In this document: piece by piece, positions 28,465-37,051 of the stretch | Layout of the letters: the number at the start of each line of letters is the position of its first letter | How positions within the stretch are numbered: the stretch's first letter is position 1 | Assembly: GCF_024362785.1 (NCBI RefSeq) | Contig: NZ_CP093301.1 | Coordinates: forward strand, 4,774,001 to 4,838,000 | DNA: 64,000 nt | Direction of reading: 5' to 3' | From: Evansella sp. LMS18 | GTDB lineage: Bacteria; Bacillota; Bacilli; Bacillales; Salisediminibacteriaceae | Translations under genes and position numbers: made by a program | The notes under the pieces: model-generated | Database searches by the model: none | What the model saw: the letters and a program-made list of their open reading frames with translations, nothing else | Told to the model about the DNA's origin: nothing

Positions 28465-30909
28465 TTATGTTTGTTCGTTTTCTCCTGCCTCTTCATCTTC
28501 ATACCATACGTCAAGGACGTCTCCTGTCTCCTGAGTATCAAAAAGGAAGGAGCCATTCGTATAACGATCATTAAAACGTACTGTTGCTGCATCTACTGAA
28601 TCAATCGTTCCATTCATTACTTTAATAAATACTTGACCCTTCCTTTTTACCGGAAGCAGTGCAGCAACCGTATGAGGCTGGCGCTTTAGTTCTTTAAGCA
28701 TTACAAGTCCCCGTTTAGCCCTTGAAGTTTTCTCAAAGTTAGACAGTTTCATTTTTTTGTAGGCGGCACGCTGGGTAACTAAGAACAAATGAGGAAGATC
28801 TTCCTCTTTAAACGAGAAATAGCTCACTGCTTCATCGTCTTCTTTCAGGTTAATCGCCTTTACTCCGGCAGTTCTCTGGCCTGTAATAGCAACCTCTTCC
28901 TGGCCAAACCACAGGCCGTATCCTCTTTTTGTGCCAGCGAAAATATCTTCACTGCCGTCTGTTAATTCCGTATAAATCAATTCGTCATCTTTTTTCAGTT
29001 TGACTGCCATCAGTGCTCTGGAATTTCGCTGCACTTTATAATCCGATAGCTGTGTACGCTTTATCATTCCATTTTTCGTCCCGAACAGCAAGTACTTATC
29101 CTCGCTGAATTCTTTCACTGGTATTGCCTTTATGATTTCATCACCTGCGGACATGGTTATCAGGTTGCTCACATGCTGGCCGCTGTCTTTCCAGCGTGTC
29201 TCAGGCATTTGATGCACCGGCAGGAATAAGAACGATCCCCTTTTCGTAAACAGAAGTATCGTATCCGTCGTATTCTGTTCCGTTGCATGAATCAGCCTGT
29301 CTGTTTCCTTCATGCCAGGAGGCTCTCCGTTTGACGCAGAATAAGAACGAAGGCTTGATCGTTTTACATATCCCTCCTTCGTAACTGAAACCATTACATC
29401 TTCAGAAGGGATAACGACCTCCATATTGATCTTTAAATCTTCAATTTCATGCTCGATAACCGTTTTCCGGTCATCCGCAAATTTCTTTTTCGTTCCCCGG
29501 AGTTCCCGCTTGATCTCACTAATCAGCTTTTTCTCGCTGCCAAGAATGCTCTCCAGTTTTTCAATTTGCTTCCTTAATTCCTCTGCCTCTTCCTGGAGTG
29601 TTGTAATATCGGTATTCGTCAAACGATAAAGCTGTAATGTGACGATTGCTTCCGCCTGAGGCTCAGTAAAACCAAAGGCTGCCTTCAGCTGCTCTTTTGC
29701 ATCACGCTTATCTTTGGAAGCCCGAATTGTTGCAATTACCTCATCAAGGATTGAAATTGCTTTTATCAGACCTTCTACGATGTGTTCTCTTTCTTTCGCT
29801 TTATTCAAATCGTATGTAGTCCGGCGTCTGACAACCTCTTTCTGATGTTCATTATACGTCCTGAGCATTTCCCGCAATCCGAGAAGCTTCGGTGTTTTAT
29901 TAGAAATCGCGACCATATTGAAGTTATAGGAAACCTGCAAATCTGTGTTTTTAAACAGATAAGTAAGAATGCCTTTTGCATCAGCATCCTTTTTCAGTTC
30001 AATGACAATCCGCATCCCAGTACGGTCGGTTTCGTCCCGGACTTCCGCTATCCCGTCTACCTTCTTATCAATCCTGAGCTCGTCCATTTTCTTGACAAGG
30101 TTAGCCTTATTTATTTCATATGGAATTTCAGTAATAATGATTTGCTGTTTTCCACCACGGAGGTCAGCAATTTCCGTCTTTCCCCTGAGGACGATTTTCC
30201 CTTTTCCGGTTTCATAAGCTTTTCTCAGCCCGTCTACCCCCTGGATAATGCCTCCTGTTGGAAAATCGGGTCCTTTTATATGCTCCATTAGGTCATCTAC
30301 AGAACAATCGGGATTCTCCAGGTGATGAATTGCCGCATCAATTACCTCCCCCAAATGGTGAGGAGGTATATCGGTCGCATAACCACTGGAAATACCAGTA
30401 GAACCATTGACAAGAAGATTCGGATACCTGGAAGGCAGTACGACAGGCTCTTCCAGGGAATCATCGAAGTTAGGCATGAAATCCACTGTATTTTTCTCAA
30501 TATCAACGAGCATTTCTGCAGAAATTGCGGATAGCCTTGCCTCCGTGTAACGCATGGCAGCAGGAGGGTCTCCGTCTACAGAACCATTATTTCCGTGCAT
30601 TTCCACTAACATATGTCTCATCTTCCAGTTTTGGCTCAGTCGGATCATCGCTTCATAAACCGAGCTGTCTCCATGCGGATGGTAGTTACCGATAACGTTA
30701 CCAACCGTTTTCGCAGATTTCCTGAATGGCTTGTCCGCTGTGTTTCTGTCCATGTGCATTGCATACAGAATTCTTCGCTGTACCGGCTTCAGGCCGTCTC
30801 TGGCATCCGGAAGCGCTCTGTCCTGAATAATATATTTACTGTAACGTCCAAACCTGTCTCCAATTACATCCTCCAGAGGCAGGTCTAAATAACGATCTTT
30901 TTCCTGCAA
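28465..30909 (-). CDS. parC: DNA topoisomerase IV subunit A
   Basis: 814 residues, the expected size. Catalytic Tyr121 lies in AAMRYTEARLS. The quinolone-determining stretch HPHGDSSVYEA keeps the Ser82 and Glu86 found in susceptible enzymes. An N-terminal winged helix/tower and a C-terminal beta-propeller with GKKM-like repeats (for example GTKNGMIKRT, GTKRGYGLWF) follow. With ParE it decatenates daughter chromosomes. TTG start with GAGGAGG; 3 bp from the parE stop, so the pair is translationally coupled. Confidence 0.96.
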   Translation of the reverse strand: MQEKDRYLDLPLEDVIGDRFGRYSKYIIQDRALPDARDGLKPVQRRILYAMHMDRNTADKPFRKSAKTVGNVIGNYHPHGDSSVYEAMIRLSQNWKMRHMLVEMHGNNGSVDGDPPAAMRYTEARLSAISAEMLVDIEKNTVDFMPNFDDSLEEPVVLPSRYPNLLVNGSTGISSGYATDIPPHHLGEVIDAAIHHLENPDCSVDDLMEHIKGPDFPTGGIIQGVDGLRKAYETGKGKIVLRGKTEIADLRGGKQQIIITEIPYEINKANLVKKMDELRIDKKVDGIAEVRDETDRTGMRIVIELKKDADAKGILTYLFKNTDLQVSYNFNMVAISNKTPKLLGLREMLRTYNEHQKEVVRRRTTYDLNKAKEREHIVEGLIKAISILDEVIATIRASKDKRDAKEQLKAAFGFTEPQAEAIVTLQLYRLTNTDITTLQEEAEELRKQIEKLESILGSEKKLISEIKRELRGTKKKFADDRKTVIEHEIEDLKINMEVVIPSEDVMVSVTKEGYVKRSSLRSYSASNGEPPGMKETDRLIHATEQNTTDTILLFTKRGSFLFLPVHQMPETRWKDSGQHVSNLITMSAGDEIIKAIPVKEFSEDKYLLFGTKNGMIKRTQLSDYKVQRNSRALMAVKLKKDDELIYTELTDGSEDIFAGTKRGYGLWFGQEEVAITGQRTAGVKAINLKEDDEAVSYFSFKEEDLPHLFLVTQRAAYKKMKLSNFEKTSRAKRGLVMLKELKRQPHTVAALLPVKRKGQVFIKVMNGTIDSVDAATVRFNDRYTNGSFLFDTQETGDVLDVWYEDEEAGENEQT

Positions 30910-30912
30910 GGA

Positions 30913-32889
30913 TTATTCCTCCTCTGTCACTAACAAGTTTTCATTTTCTAGTATGTTCGTTTCCTCGGCAAGCCCGAATTCCACATTACGTTCAATCCAT
31001 TTCCTGCGGGGCTCTACTTTATCCCCCATCAGTGTGGAAACATGCCGTTCCGCCCGTGCAATATCGTCAATCCGGACCCGGACAAGTGTTCTCGTCTCAG
31101 GATCCATTGTTGTCTCCCAGAGCTGTGTTGCATCCATTTCACCAAGACCTTTATAACGCTGGATGGTATACCCTTTACCGATCTTTTTAATTGCATCCTT
31201 CAAGCCTTCTTCATCCCATGCGTATTCGATCTTTTCCTTTTTCCCGGTACCCTTGCTTACTTTGTAGAGGGGTGGAAGAGCTATATATACCCGTCCTGCC
31301 TCCACGAGAGGGCGCATATACCTGTAAAAGAACGTCAGCAGCAGCACCTGAATGTGTGCTCCGTCCGTATCAGCGTCGGTCATAATGATAATTTTATCGT
31401 AATTTATATTATCAATATCAAAGTCAGCACCAACGTCTCCGCCGATAGCGTAAATGATCGTGCGGATTTCTTCATTTTTCATGATATCCGCCAGCTTCGC
31501 TTTTTCCGTATTGATGACTTTACCTCTCAGAGGAAGTACTGCCTGGAATTTCCTGTCTCTGCCCTGCTTTGCAGAACCACCGGCAGAGTCGCCCTCTACG
31601 AGATATAATTCATTACGGGAAGGGTTTTTAGATTGCGCTGGGGTGAGCTTTCCGCTCAGCATCGCATCCTTACGCTTATTCTTTTTCCCGCTCCTGGCAT
31701 CTTCCCTGGCTTTTCGTGCCGCTTCTCTTGCCTGTGCAGCTTTGACTGCTTTACGGATTAGATTGTTGCTAAGCTCCGGATTTTCTTCCAGGAAAAAGCT
31801 CAGTTTCTCGGAAACAATTCCATCCACGGCAGAGCGGGCAGCTGGTGTCCCTAGCTTCCCTTTCGTCTGGCCCTCAAACTGAAGAATATTTTCAGGCACA
31901 CGTACAGAAACAATGGCAGTAAAACCTTCTCGTATATCGTTCCCGTCAAGGTTTTTATCCCGTTCTTTTAACAGCTGAAGTTTCCTTGCATGCTCGTTGA
32001 CAACCCTTGTCACAGCAGTTTTTGCACCAAGTTCATGGGTTCCCCCGTCTTTTGTACGCACATTGTTTACGAATGAAAGCATATTCTCTGTGAACGCGTC
32101 ATTGTACTGAAATGCAAAATCCACTTCAATTCCATCCGCCTCCCCCTGGAAGGAAACGACAGGGTGGAGAGTTTCTTTTTCCTCATTTAAATATTCAACG
32201 AAAGCTTCGATTCCAGTTTCAAACTGGAAGACTTCGTAATCATTTTCTTTATCAGGTCTCTCATCCTTCAAGGAAATCTTTAATCCTTTAAGGAGGAAAG
32301 CAGCTTCCCGAAGACGCTCAGCCAGCGTGTCAAAATGAAAAACCGTCGTGCTGAAGATAGTGCTGTCCGGTTTAAAGTGGACAGTTGTTCCGGTCTTTTT
32401 TGTTGTGCCAGTGACCTCGAGAGTAGTTACAGGATTCCCACCGTTTTCGAATCGCTGCCTGTAAATTTTCCCGTCCCTGTATATAGTGACTTCCAGCCAC
32501 TCCGATAGAGCGTTTACTACAGATGCACCTACTCCGTGCAGCCCTCCGCTCGTCTTATATCCTCCCTGGCCGAATTTACCTCCGGCGTGAAGGACTGTCA
32601 GAATAACTTCAGGAGTAGGCTTACCTGTTCGGTGCATCCCGGTAGGATAACCTCTCCCATTATCTTTAACGCTTATGCTGTTATCTTTGTGAATCGTTAC
32701 TGCAATCTCATTCCCGTATCCTGCGAGGACTTCATCAACAGCATTATCTGTAATCTCAAAAACAAGATGATGCAACCCGCGGTGGTCTGTGCTGCCGATA
32801 TACATCCCTGGACGTTTCCTGACAGCTTCCAGGCCTTCCAGCACCTGAATTGCATCGTCATTATATTCAAACTTTTGTTTTGTAGACAA
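30913..32889 (-). CDS. parE: DNA topoisomerase IV subunit B
   Basis: 658 residues. GHKL ATPase motifs (ITDNAVDEVLAGYG, VKDNGRGYPTGMH, GGLHGVGASVVNALS) lie in the first 130 residues; the TOPRIM domain has EGDSAGGSAKQGRDR (about 432-446) and DADTDGAH (about 510-517). It hydrolyses ATP to drive strand passage with ParC. ParE rather than GyrB is supported by pairing with an 814-residue ParC-like subunit. The start is TTG, 9 nt after AAAGGAG. First gene of the operon. Confidence 0.96.
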   Translation of the reverse strand: MSTKQKFEYNDDAIQVLEGLEAVRKRPGMYIGSTDHRGLHHLVFEITDNAVDEVLAGYGNEIAVTIHKDNSISVKDNGRGYPTGMHRTGKPTPEVILTVLHAGGKFGQGGYKTSGGLHGVGASVVNALSEWLEVTIYRDGKIYRQRFENGGNPVTTLEVTGTTKKTGTTVHFKPDSTIFSTTVFHFDTLAERLREAAFLLKGLKISLKDERPDKENDYEVFQFETGIEAFVEYLNEEKETLHPVVSFQGEADGIEVDFAFQYNDAFTENMLSFVNNVRTKDGGTHELGAKTAVTRVVNEHARKLQLLKERDKNLDGNDIREGFTAIVSVRVPENILQFEGQTKGKLGTPAARSAVDGIVSEKLSFFLEENPELSNNLIRKAVKAAQAREAARKAREDARSGKKNKRKDAMLSGKLTPAQSKNPSRNELYLVEGDSAGGSAKQGRDRKFQAVLPLRGKVINTEKAKLADIMKNEEIRTIIYAIGGDVGADFDIDNINYDKIIIMTDADTDGAHIQVLLLTFFYRYMRPLVEAGRVYIALPPLYKVSKGTGKKEKIEYAWDEEGLKDAIKKIGKGYTIQRYKGLGEMDATQLWETTMDPETRTLVRVRIDDIARAERHVSTLMGDKVEPRRKWIERNVEFGLAEETNILENENLLVTEEE

Positions 32890-33146
32890 TGATAATTACT
32901 CCTTTCCAACTCCCGAACGTACCTTCGTATCCTTAATAAACATACCATAAGTTATCATTGGTTTCGATAAATAAATTAAAATAAGATAATTGCAATATGA
33001 GATTCATCTGTTTACTTTCCAGCTTTTCCGTATACAGAGATAAACACTCTGTGGTATAAAAATGAAGTAAGTACTCATAACAATATAGAATAATTCCCTG
33101 ATTTGTCAATCTGCCCTGCGGTGCTCTGCCTGTCAAAAAGCACTAT

Positions 33147-33180
33147 AAAAAGCGGCCGGAAGCATTGTCCAGCCGCTTTT
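33147..33180 (-). terminator. Terminator of the CoA-binding protein gene
   Basis: AAAAGCGGC / GCCGCTTTT stem around a 16-nt loop, with T tract on the minus strand. Confidence 0.8.
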
Positions 33181-33189
33181 CACAGTATT

Positions 33190-33603
33190 TCATTTCCTTA
33201 CCAGTACTGCGTGATCCACTTTAATGCACCTGTCCATTACCACTGTCATGCCTGCATCCCTGGCAATATTGTATGCTTCTTCATTTGCCAGTCCCAGTTG
33301 TGTCCAAAAGACTTTCGCGTCCGTTTTCGCAGCTTCCCTGGCCACTTCCGGCAGGAATTGATTGCGCCTGAATACATTAATTATATCTACCGGTTCTTCC
33401 AGTTCACTCAGTGACGAAAGGGCTTTAATACCAAAGACTTCGTCTACATTAGGATTAACCGGAATAATTTCGTATCCTGCATGCATCATCGCTTCTGCCA
33501 CATTGTATGAAGTTCTGTCAGGGTTGTCTGAAAGCCCTACAACTGCGACTTTTTTTGCAGATTCAAGAATTTGTTTTACCTCTTCCCTCGTTGGATTCTT
33601 CAT
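33190..33603 (-). CDS. CoA-binding domain protein (YccU/YneT-like)
   Basis: 137 residues. A Rossmann-like CoA-binding domain starts with KKVAVVGLSDNPDRTSYNVAEAMM (about 18-41); VPVNPN-like IIPVNPNVDEVFG (about 47-59) and the terminal DRCIKVDH are family marks also seen in succinyl-CoA synthetase alpha subunits. The function of the stand-alone protein is unclear, perhaps CoA or nucleotide sensing. The ATG after AGGGTGG is preferred over an upstream GTG. Single-gene unit next to a Usp gene. Confidence 0.85.
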   Translation of the reverse strand: MKNPTREEVKQILESAKKVAVVGLSDNPDRTSYNVAEAMMHAGYEIIPVNPNVDEVFGIKALSSLSELEEPVDIINVFRRNQFLPEVAREAAKTDAKVFWTQLGLANEEAYNIARDAGMTVVMDRCIKVDHAVLVRK

Positions 33604-33686
33604 TTCGCAAACCACCCTTGTAAATAGTTATAAAAAGCCGGGTACTGCTGTTTATACTTAGACGGTCCAGTGCGCTTTCTGCCTTA

Positions 33687-34109
33687 TTATTTAACGATCA
33701 TAACCGGACATTCTGCACGCTTGGCAACTTTATGGCTCACGCTGCCAAGGACCATTTCCTGAAATGGATTCAGGCCTCTGCTGCCAATCACCACGATGTC
33801 GTAATCCCCATTATTCGCGTTTCTGATGATGGAGGGCCCTGGCTCCCCGAAAATATGCTGCACCTCATATGTTACTCCTTCATCTTCAAGATACTTTTCA
33901 ATCGAAGCCGTTCTCTCTTTATGATGGTCGGGTACTTTTCTCGGCGACAGATCTTCCTCCATTACCTCTGTACGACCAGGTATATCATCAATCACATGAA
34001 TTAATGTGACAGAAGAACCTTCTGTTTTTTTCGCTAAAAAAATCGCCTTTTCTGTTGCTCTCTTTGAATGGGATGATCCATCAGCGGCAAGAAGTATCTT
34101 TTTAAACAT
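33687..34109 (-). CDS. Universal stress protein UspA family
   Basis: 140 residues from the ATG after GGGAGGGGG. KKILLAADGSSHSKRA (N-terminal strand and Asp) and the ATP-binding G-x2-G-x9-G-S block IVIGSRGLNPFQEMVLGSVSHKVAKRAECPVMIVK at the C-terminus are both present. It binds ATP and supports survival under stress. It follows the OpuF-type operon in the same direction and might be read through from it. Confidence 0.9.
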   Translation of the reverse strand: MFKKILLAADGSSHSKRATEKAIFLAKKTEGSSVTLIHVIDDIPGRTEVMEEDLSPRKVPDHHKERTASIEKYLEDEGVTYEVQHIFGEPGPSIIRNANNGDYDIVVIGSRGLNPFQEMVLGSVSHKVAKRAECPVMIVK

Positions 34110-34180
34110 TGTCCATCCCCCTCCCTTATACCGGTTTAACAAAGCCTGTGACCCAGGATAAACCATAATCCTTCAATCAA

Positions 34181-35731
34181 TTATTCAACTTGCTCCTCCA
34201 ATAATCCTTCCTGCACAAGAAACTCTCTTGCAACAGTTTCTGCATCTTCATCCTGATAATCCACACGGTAATTCATCTGCTGCATTTCTTCTTCCGTAAT
34301 CCTTCCCCCTAGCTGGTTTAAAATACCTTCCAGCTCAGGATGTTCTGTCAGAGTTTCTGCTCTGAATAACGGTGCGCCGTTATAAGGAGGGAACAGAAGT
34401 AAATCATCTTCTAATACGACAAGATCGTATTCGATTAAATATCCATCGGTAGAATAAGCGTCAATTACGTGCACATCCCCAGATACGAGAGCCCTGGAAC
34501 GTAGGGCTGCATCCATTGTCTGGATATTAGAAAAATTAACACCGTACAAGTCCTGTATTCCAGGATAACCATCAGAGCGGTCCGTAAATTCATAAGTAAA
34601 CCCTGCTGTCAGCTGATCATCCACAGCCTGAAGATCTGAGATGGTTTCCAGACCATGTTCTTCCGCAATATCCCGGGTCACTGCTAACGCATACGTATTA
34701 TTGTATTCCATAGGGTCTAAAAAGATCATATTGAACTCTTCTTCCATCCCCTGTCTTGCCTGTTCAAATGCTTCCTCTGATTCGTTGCTTACCGGCTCCT
34801 CATCCATAAATGCAGTGATCGCTGTTCCGGTAAACTCCAGATACCCGTCGACGTCACCTGACTGCAACGCCTGGAAAACAAAGTCTGTGCCTCCAAGGCC
34901 AGGTTCCAAATCCACTTCGAGGTCTGAATCCTGTTCAATGAGGAGCTTATACATATTAATAATTATTTCCGGCTCAGCCCCGAGCTTTCCGCCAAGCACA
35001 ATCGTATTTTCTTCCCCGTCCTCCAGCATTGCTGTAACAGCAGGTGTACTGACTGTCAAAAGTGCAATAAGGATCACAGCACCGATCGGTTTCAATGATT
35101 TCCCCGAGAACTTTTCAGTAAACCGGAGAATTATATCGAAGAAAATCGCAAGCATTGCAGCTGGAATAGCCCCCAGCAGGATATAATAGTTATTGGATCT
35201 CTGTATTCCAAGCATGATTAAATCTCCGAGACCGCCAGCTCCAATGAGCGAAGCCAATGTGGCGGTACCTACAATGAGAACCATAGATGTCCGGATACCC
35301 GCCATAATCATCGGCATAGCAAGAGGCAGCTGTATTCTGTGAAGCTGCTTATAAGCTCCCATCCCCATTCCCCGTGCCGCTTCCATCAATGCTGGATCTA
35401 CTTCCTTTATACCCGTATATGTGTTTCTTAATATAGGAAGAAGGGCATAAGCTGTCAGGGCTACAATTGCCGGTACCGTCCCGATTCCAATGAGGGGGAT
35501 CATGAAACCAAGCAATGCGAGACTCGGTATCGTATGCAACACTGCGGAAGTGCCGATAACGGGCTCTGCAACACTTTCTTTTTTAGTCAGGATAATTCCT
35601 AAAGGTACTGCGATAAAAACAGCGATAAGGAGCGATATAAGGGACATATTAATATGCTCCCACAAAGCATTGATTAAGAGATCCTGCCTCTCGTTCATCA
35701 GCTGAAAGAATAAATGAATATGTTCTGTCAT
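34181..35731 (-). CDS. opuFB: Compatible-solute ABC transporter: permease fused to substrate-binding domain
   Basis: 516 residues. The first about 220 contain six hydrophobic segments and the EAA loop (DPALMEAARGMGMGAYKQLHRIQLP). Residues about 240-516 are a periplasmic-binding-protein domain of the glycine-betaine/choline class (GKLGAEPEIIINMYKLLIEQ, then DLEPGLGGTDFVFQALQSGDVDGYLEFTGTAI). Permease and binding protein fused in one chain define the OpuF-type osmoprotectant importer. It overlaps opuFA by 4 bp (ATGA). Its ligand (glycine betaine, proline betaine and relatives) is inferred from the family. Confidence 0.88.
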   Translation of the reverse strand: MTEHIHLFFQLMNERQDLLINALWEHINMSLISLLIAVFIAVPLGIILTKKESVAEPVIGTSAVLHTIPSLALLGFMIPLIGIGTVPAIVALTAYALLPILRNTYTGIKEVDPALMEAARGMGMGAYKQLHRIQLPLAMPMIMAGIRTSMVLIVGTATLASLIGAGGLGDLIMLGIQRSNNYYILLGAIPAAMLAIFFDIILRFTEKFSGKSLKPIGAVILIALLTVSTPAVTAMLEDGEENTIVLGGKLGAEPEIIINMYKLLIEQDSDLEVDLEPGLGGTDFVFQALQSGDVDGYLEFTGTAITAFMDEEPVSNESEEAFEQARQGMEEEFNMIFLDPMEYNNTYALAVTRDIAEEHGLETISDLQAVDDQLTAGFTYEFTDRSDGYPGIQDLYGVNFSNIQTMDAALRSRALVSGDVHVIDAYSTDGYLIEYDLVVLEDDLLLFPPYNGAPLFRAETLTEHPELEGILNQLGGRITEEEMQQMNYRVDYQDEDAETVAREFLVQEGLLEEQVE

Positions 35732-36783
35732 CTGCCTGCCCCTCCTTCCCTTATACCTGCAAGGAAAAGAGCGATACTTTTATAGGAGACAGTACCGGCC
35801 ACTTTTTCACCGTCAATTACCGGAATTTGTTCTTTGCCGGATAATTCTATTTGCCTCAGCACTTCTCTGAGCGGTGTTTTTCTGTCTGCGGTAAAAGGGA
35901 ACTCTTCTACGCTTTTTCCATTATAAATTCCTTTAAATTGCCCACTTGTATCTTGTATGTATTTTCCTTCCTCTGCCGGACCGCTTAAGGAATTCTCCAT
36001 GAAAAATAAATTGGCTGTCCCTCCATCCATCACATCTTCTGCCGGGGCACTGAGAGGATCTGTCCTTTCCCCGAGGAATTCCTTCACAAAGTCATCCGCA
36101 GGATTGTTGATTAGTTCGTCTGGTTTGGCAATTTGCACAGTTTCCCCGTCTTTCATGAGGCATATCCGGTTACCCAGAGAAAGAGCTTCATCCATATCAT
36201 GAGTCACAAATACAATTGTCTTCTTAATCTCGCTTTGAAGCTTCCTTATGTCCTTTTGCAGCTGTTCCCTGCTGATCGGATCCAAGGCACTGAACGGCTC
36301 GTCCATTAAAATAATATCCGGGTCCCCGGCAAGAGCTCTTACTACTCCCACACGCTGCTGCTGCCCTCCTGACAGCTCGGCCGGTTTACGGTCTCTGTAT
36401 GTATCCGGATCAAGCCCTACCATGTTAAGGAGCTCATTGACTCTGTTTCTGATCCTCTTTTTATCCCACTTTTTAAGCTCCGGCACCACCGCGATATTCT
36501 CTTCAATCGTCATATGGGGAAAAAGAGCAATTTGCTGCAATACGTATCCTATGTTCCAGCGGAGCCTTTTGATATCTGTCTCCTCTATGTTCTTTTCATT
36601 TATCTTTATCGTGCCGTCAGAAGGGGAAATTAAGCGGTTTATCATTTTCAATGTGGTGGTCTTCCCGCATCCGCTTGGCCCTATCAGCACAAAAAATTCC
36701 CCTTCGTTAACGGTGAAGCTTAAATCCTTTACCGCCTGAACACCATCATCGAAGTATTTGTTCACCTTTGAAAATTCAATCAT
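35728..36783 (-). CDS. opuFA: Compatible-solute ABC transporter ATP-binding subunit
   Basis: 351 residues. Walker A GPSGCGKTT (35-43), signature LSGGQQQRV and Walker B IILMDEPFSALD (about 137-170) are intact; the 100-residue C-terminal part resembles a CBS regulatory region (TPLREVLRQIELSGKEQIPVIDGEKVAGTVSY) as in OpuA/OpuC ATPases that sense ionic strength. It energises the fused permease-binding protein encoded downstream. A 6-bp inverted repeat with 6-bp spacer (36869-36886) lies about 85 bp upstream and may be the operator of an osmotic regulator. Confidence 0.9.
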   Translation of the reverse strand: MIEFSKVNKYFDDGVQAVKDLSFTVNEGEFFVLIGPSGCGKTTTLKMINRLISPSDGTIKINEKNIEETDIKRLRWNIGYVLQQIALFPHMTIEENIAVVPELKKWDKKRIRNRVNELLNMVGLDPDTYRDRKPAELSGGQQQRVGVVRALAGDPDIILMDEPFSALDPISREQLQKDIRKLQSEIKKTIVFVTHDMDEALSLGNRICLMKDGETVQIAKPDELINNPADDFVKEFLGERTDPLSAPAEDVMDGGTANLFFMENSLSGPAEEGKYIQDTSGQFKGIYNGKSVEEFPFTADRKTPLREVLRQIELSGKEQIPVIDGEKVAGTVSYKSIALFLAGIREGGAGR

Positions 36784-36868
36784 TCATTTGTTCAGCTCCT
36801 TCATTATTACAATGCAGACCATGTTAGTTAGTAGTATGTATGCGCGGCTTTCTTGTAAAAAGAAATAT

Positions 36869-36886
36869 ATAGGTTGTATTACCTAT
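36869..36886. promoter_or_regulatory. Candidate operator upstream of opuF
   Basis: ATAGGT-TGTATT-ACCTAT perfect inverted repeat in the 268-bp gap before opuFA. Confidence 0.4.
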
Positions 36887-37011
36887 TTGCTTGCTGTTAA
36901 AACTCAGTTGGTTTATTATTTCTTGTTTTTGATGATTTAATTTAGTTTTGTGCAATACAGGAACGGTATGTGAAATATTTTAATTTCCAACCATTTTCTA
37001 TTTGTATATGG

Positions 37012-37041
37012 AAAAGCCGCCACTTAGAGCGGCGACTTTCA
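37012..37041 (-). terminator. Terminator of the M32 carboxypeptidase gene
   Basis: GAAAGTCGCCGC / GCGGCTTTTC-type stem (minus strand), loop about 8 nt. Confidence 0.75.
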
Positions 37042-37051
37042 ATGGAATTGG

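Noticed and set aside
30650-30680. Quinolone-resistance change in ParC
   Set aside because: The HPHGDSSVYEA stretch has the Ser and Glu of susceptible enzymes.
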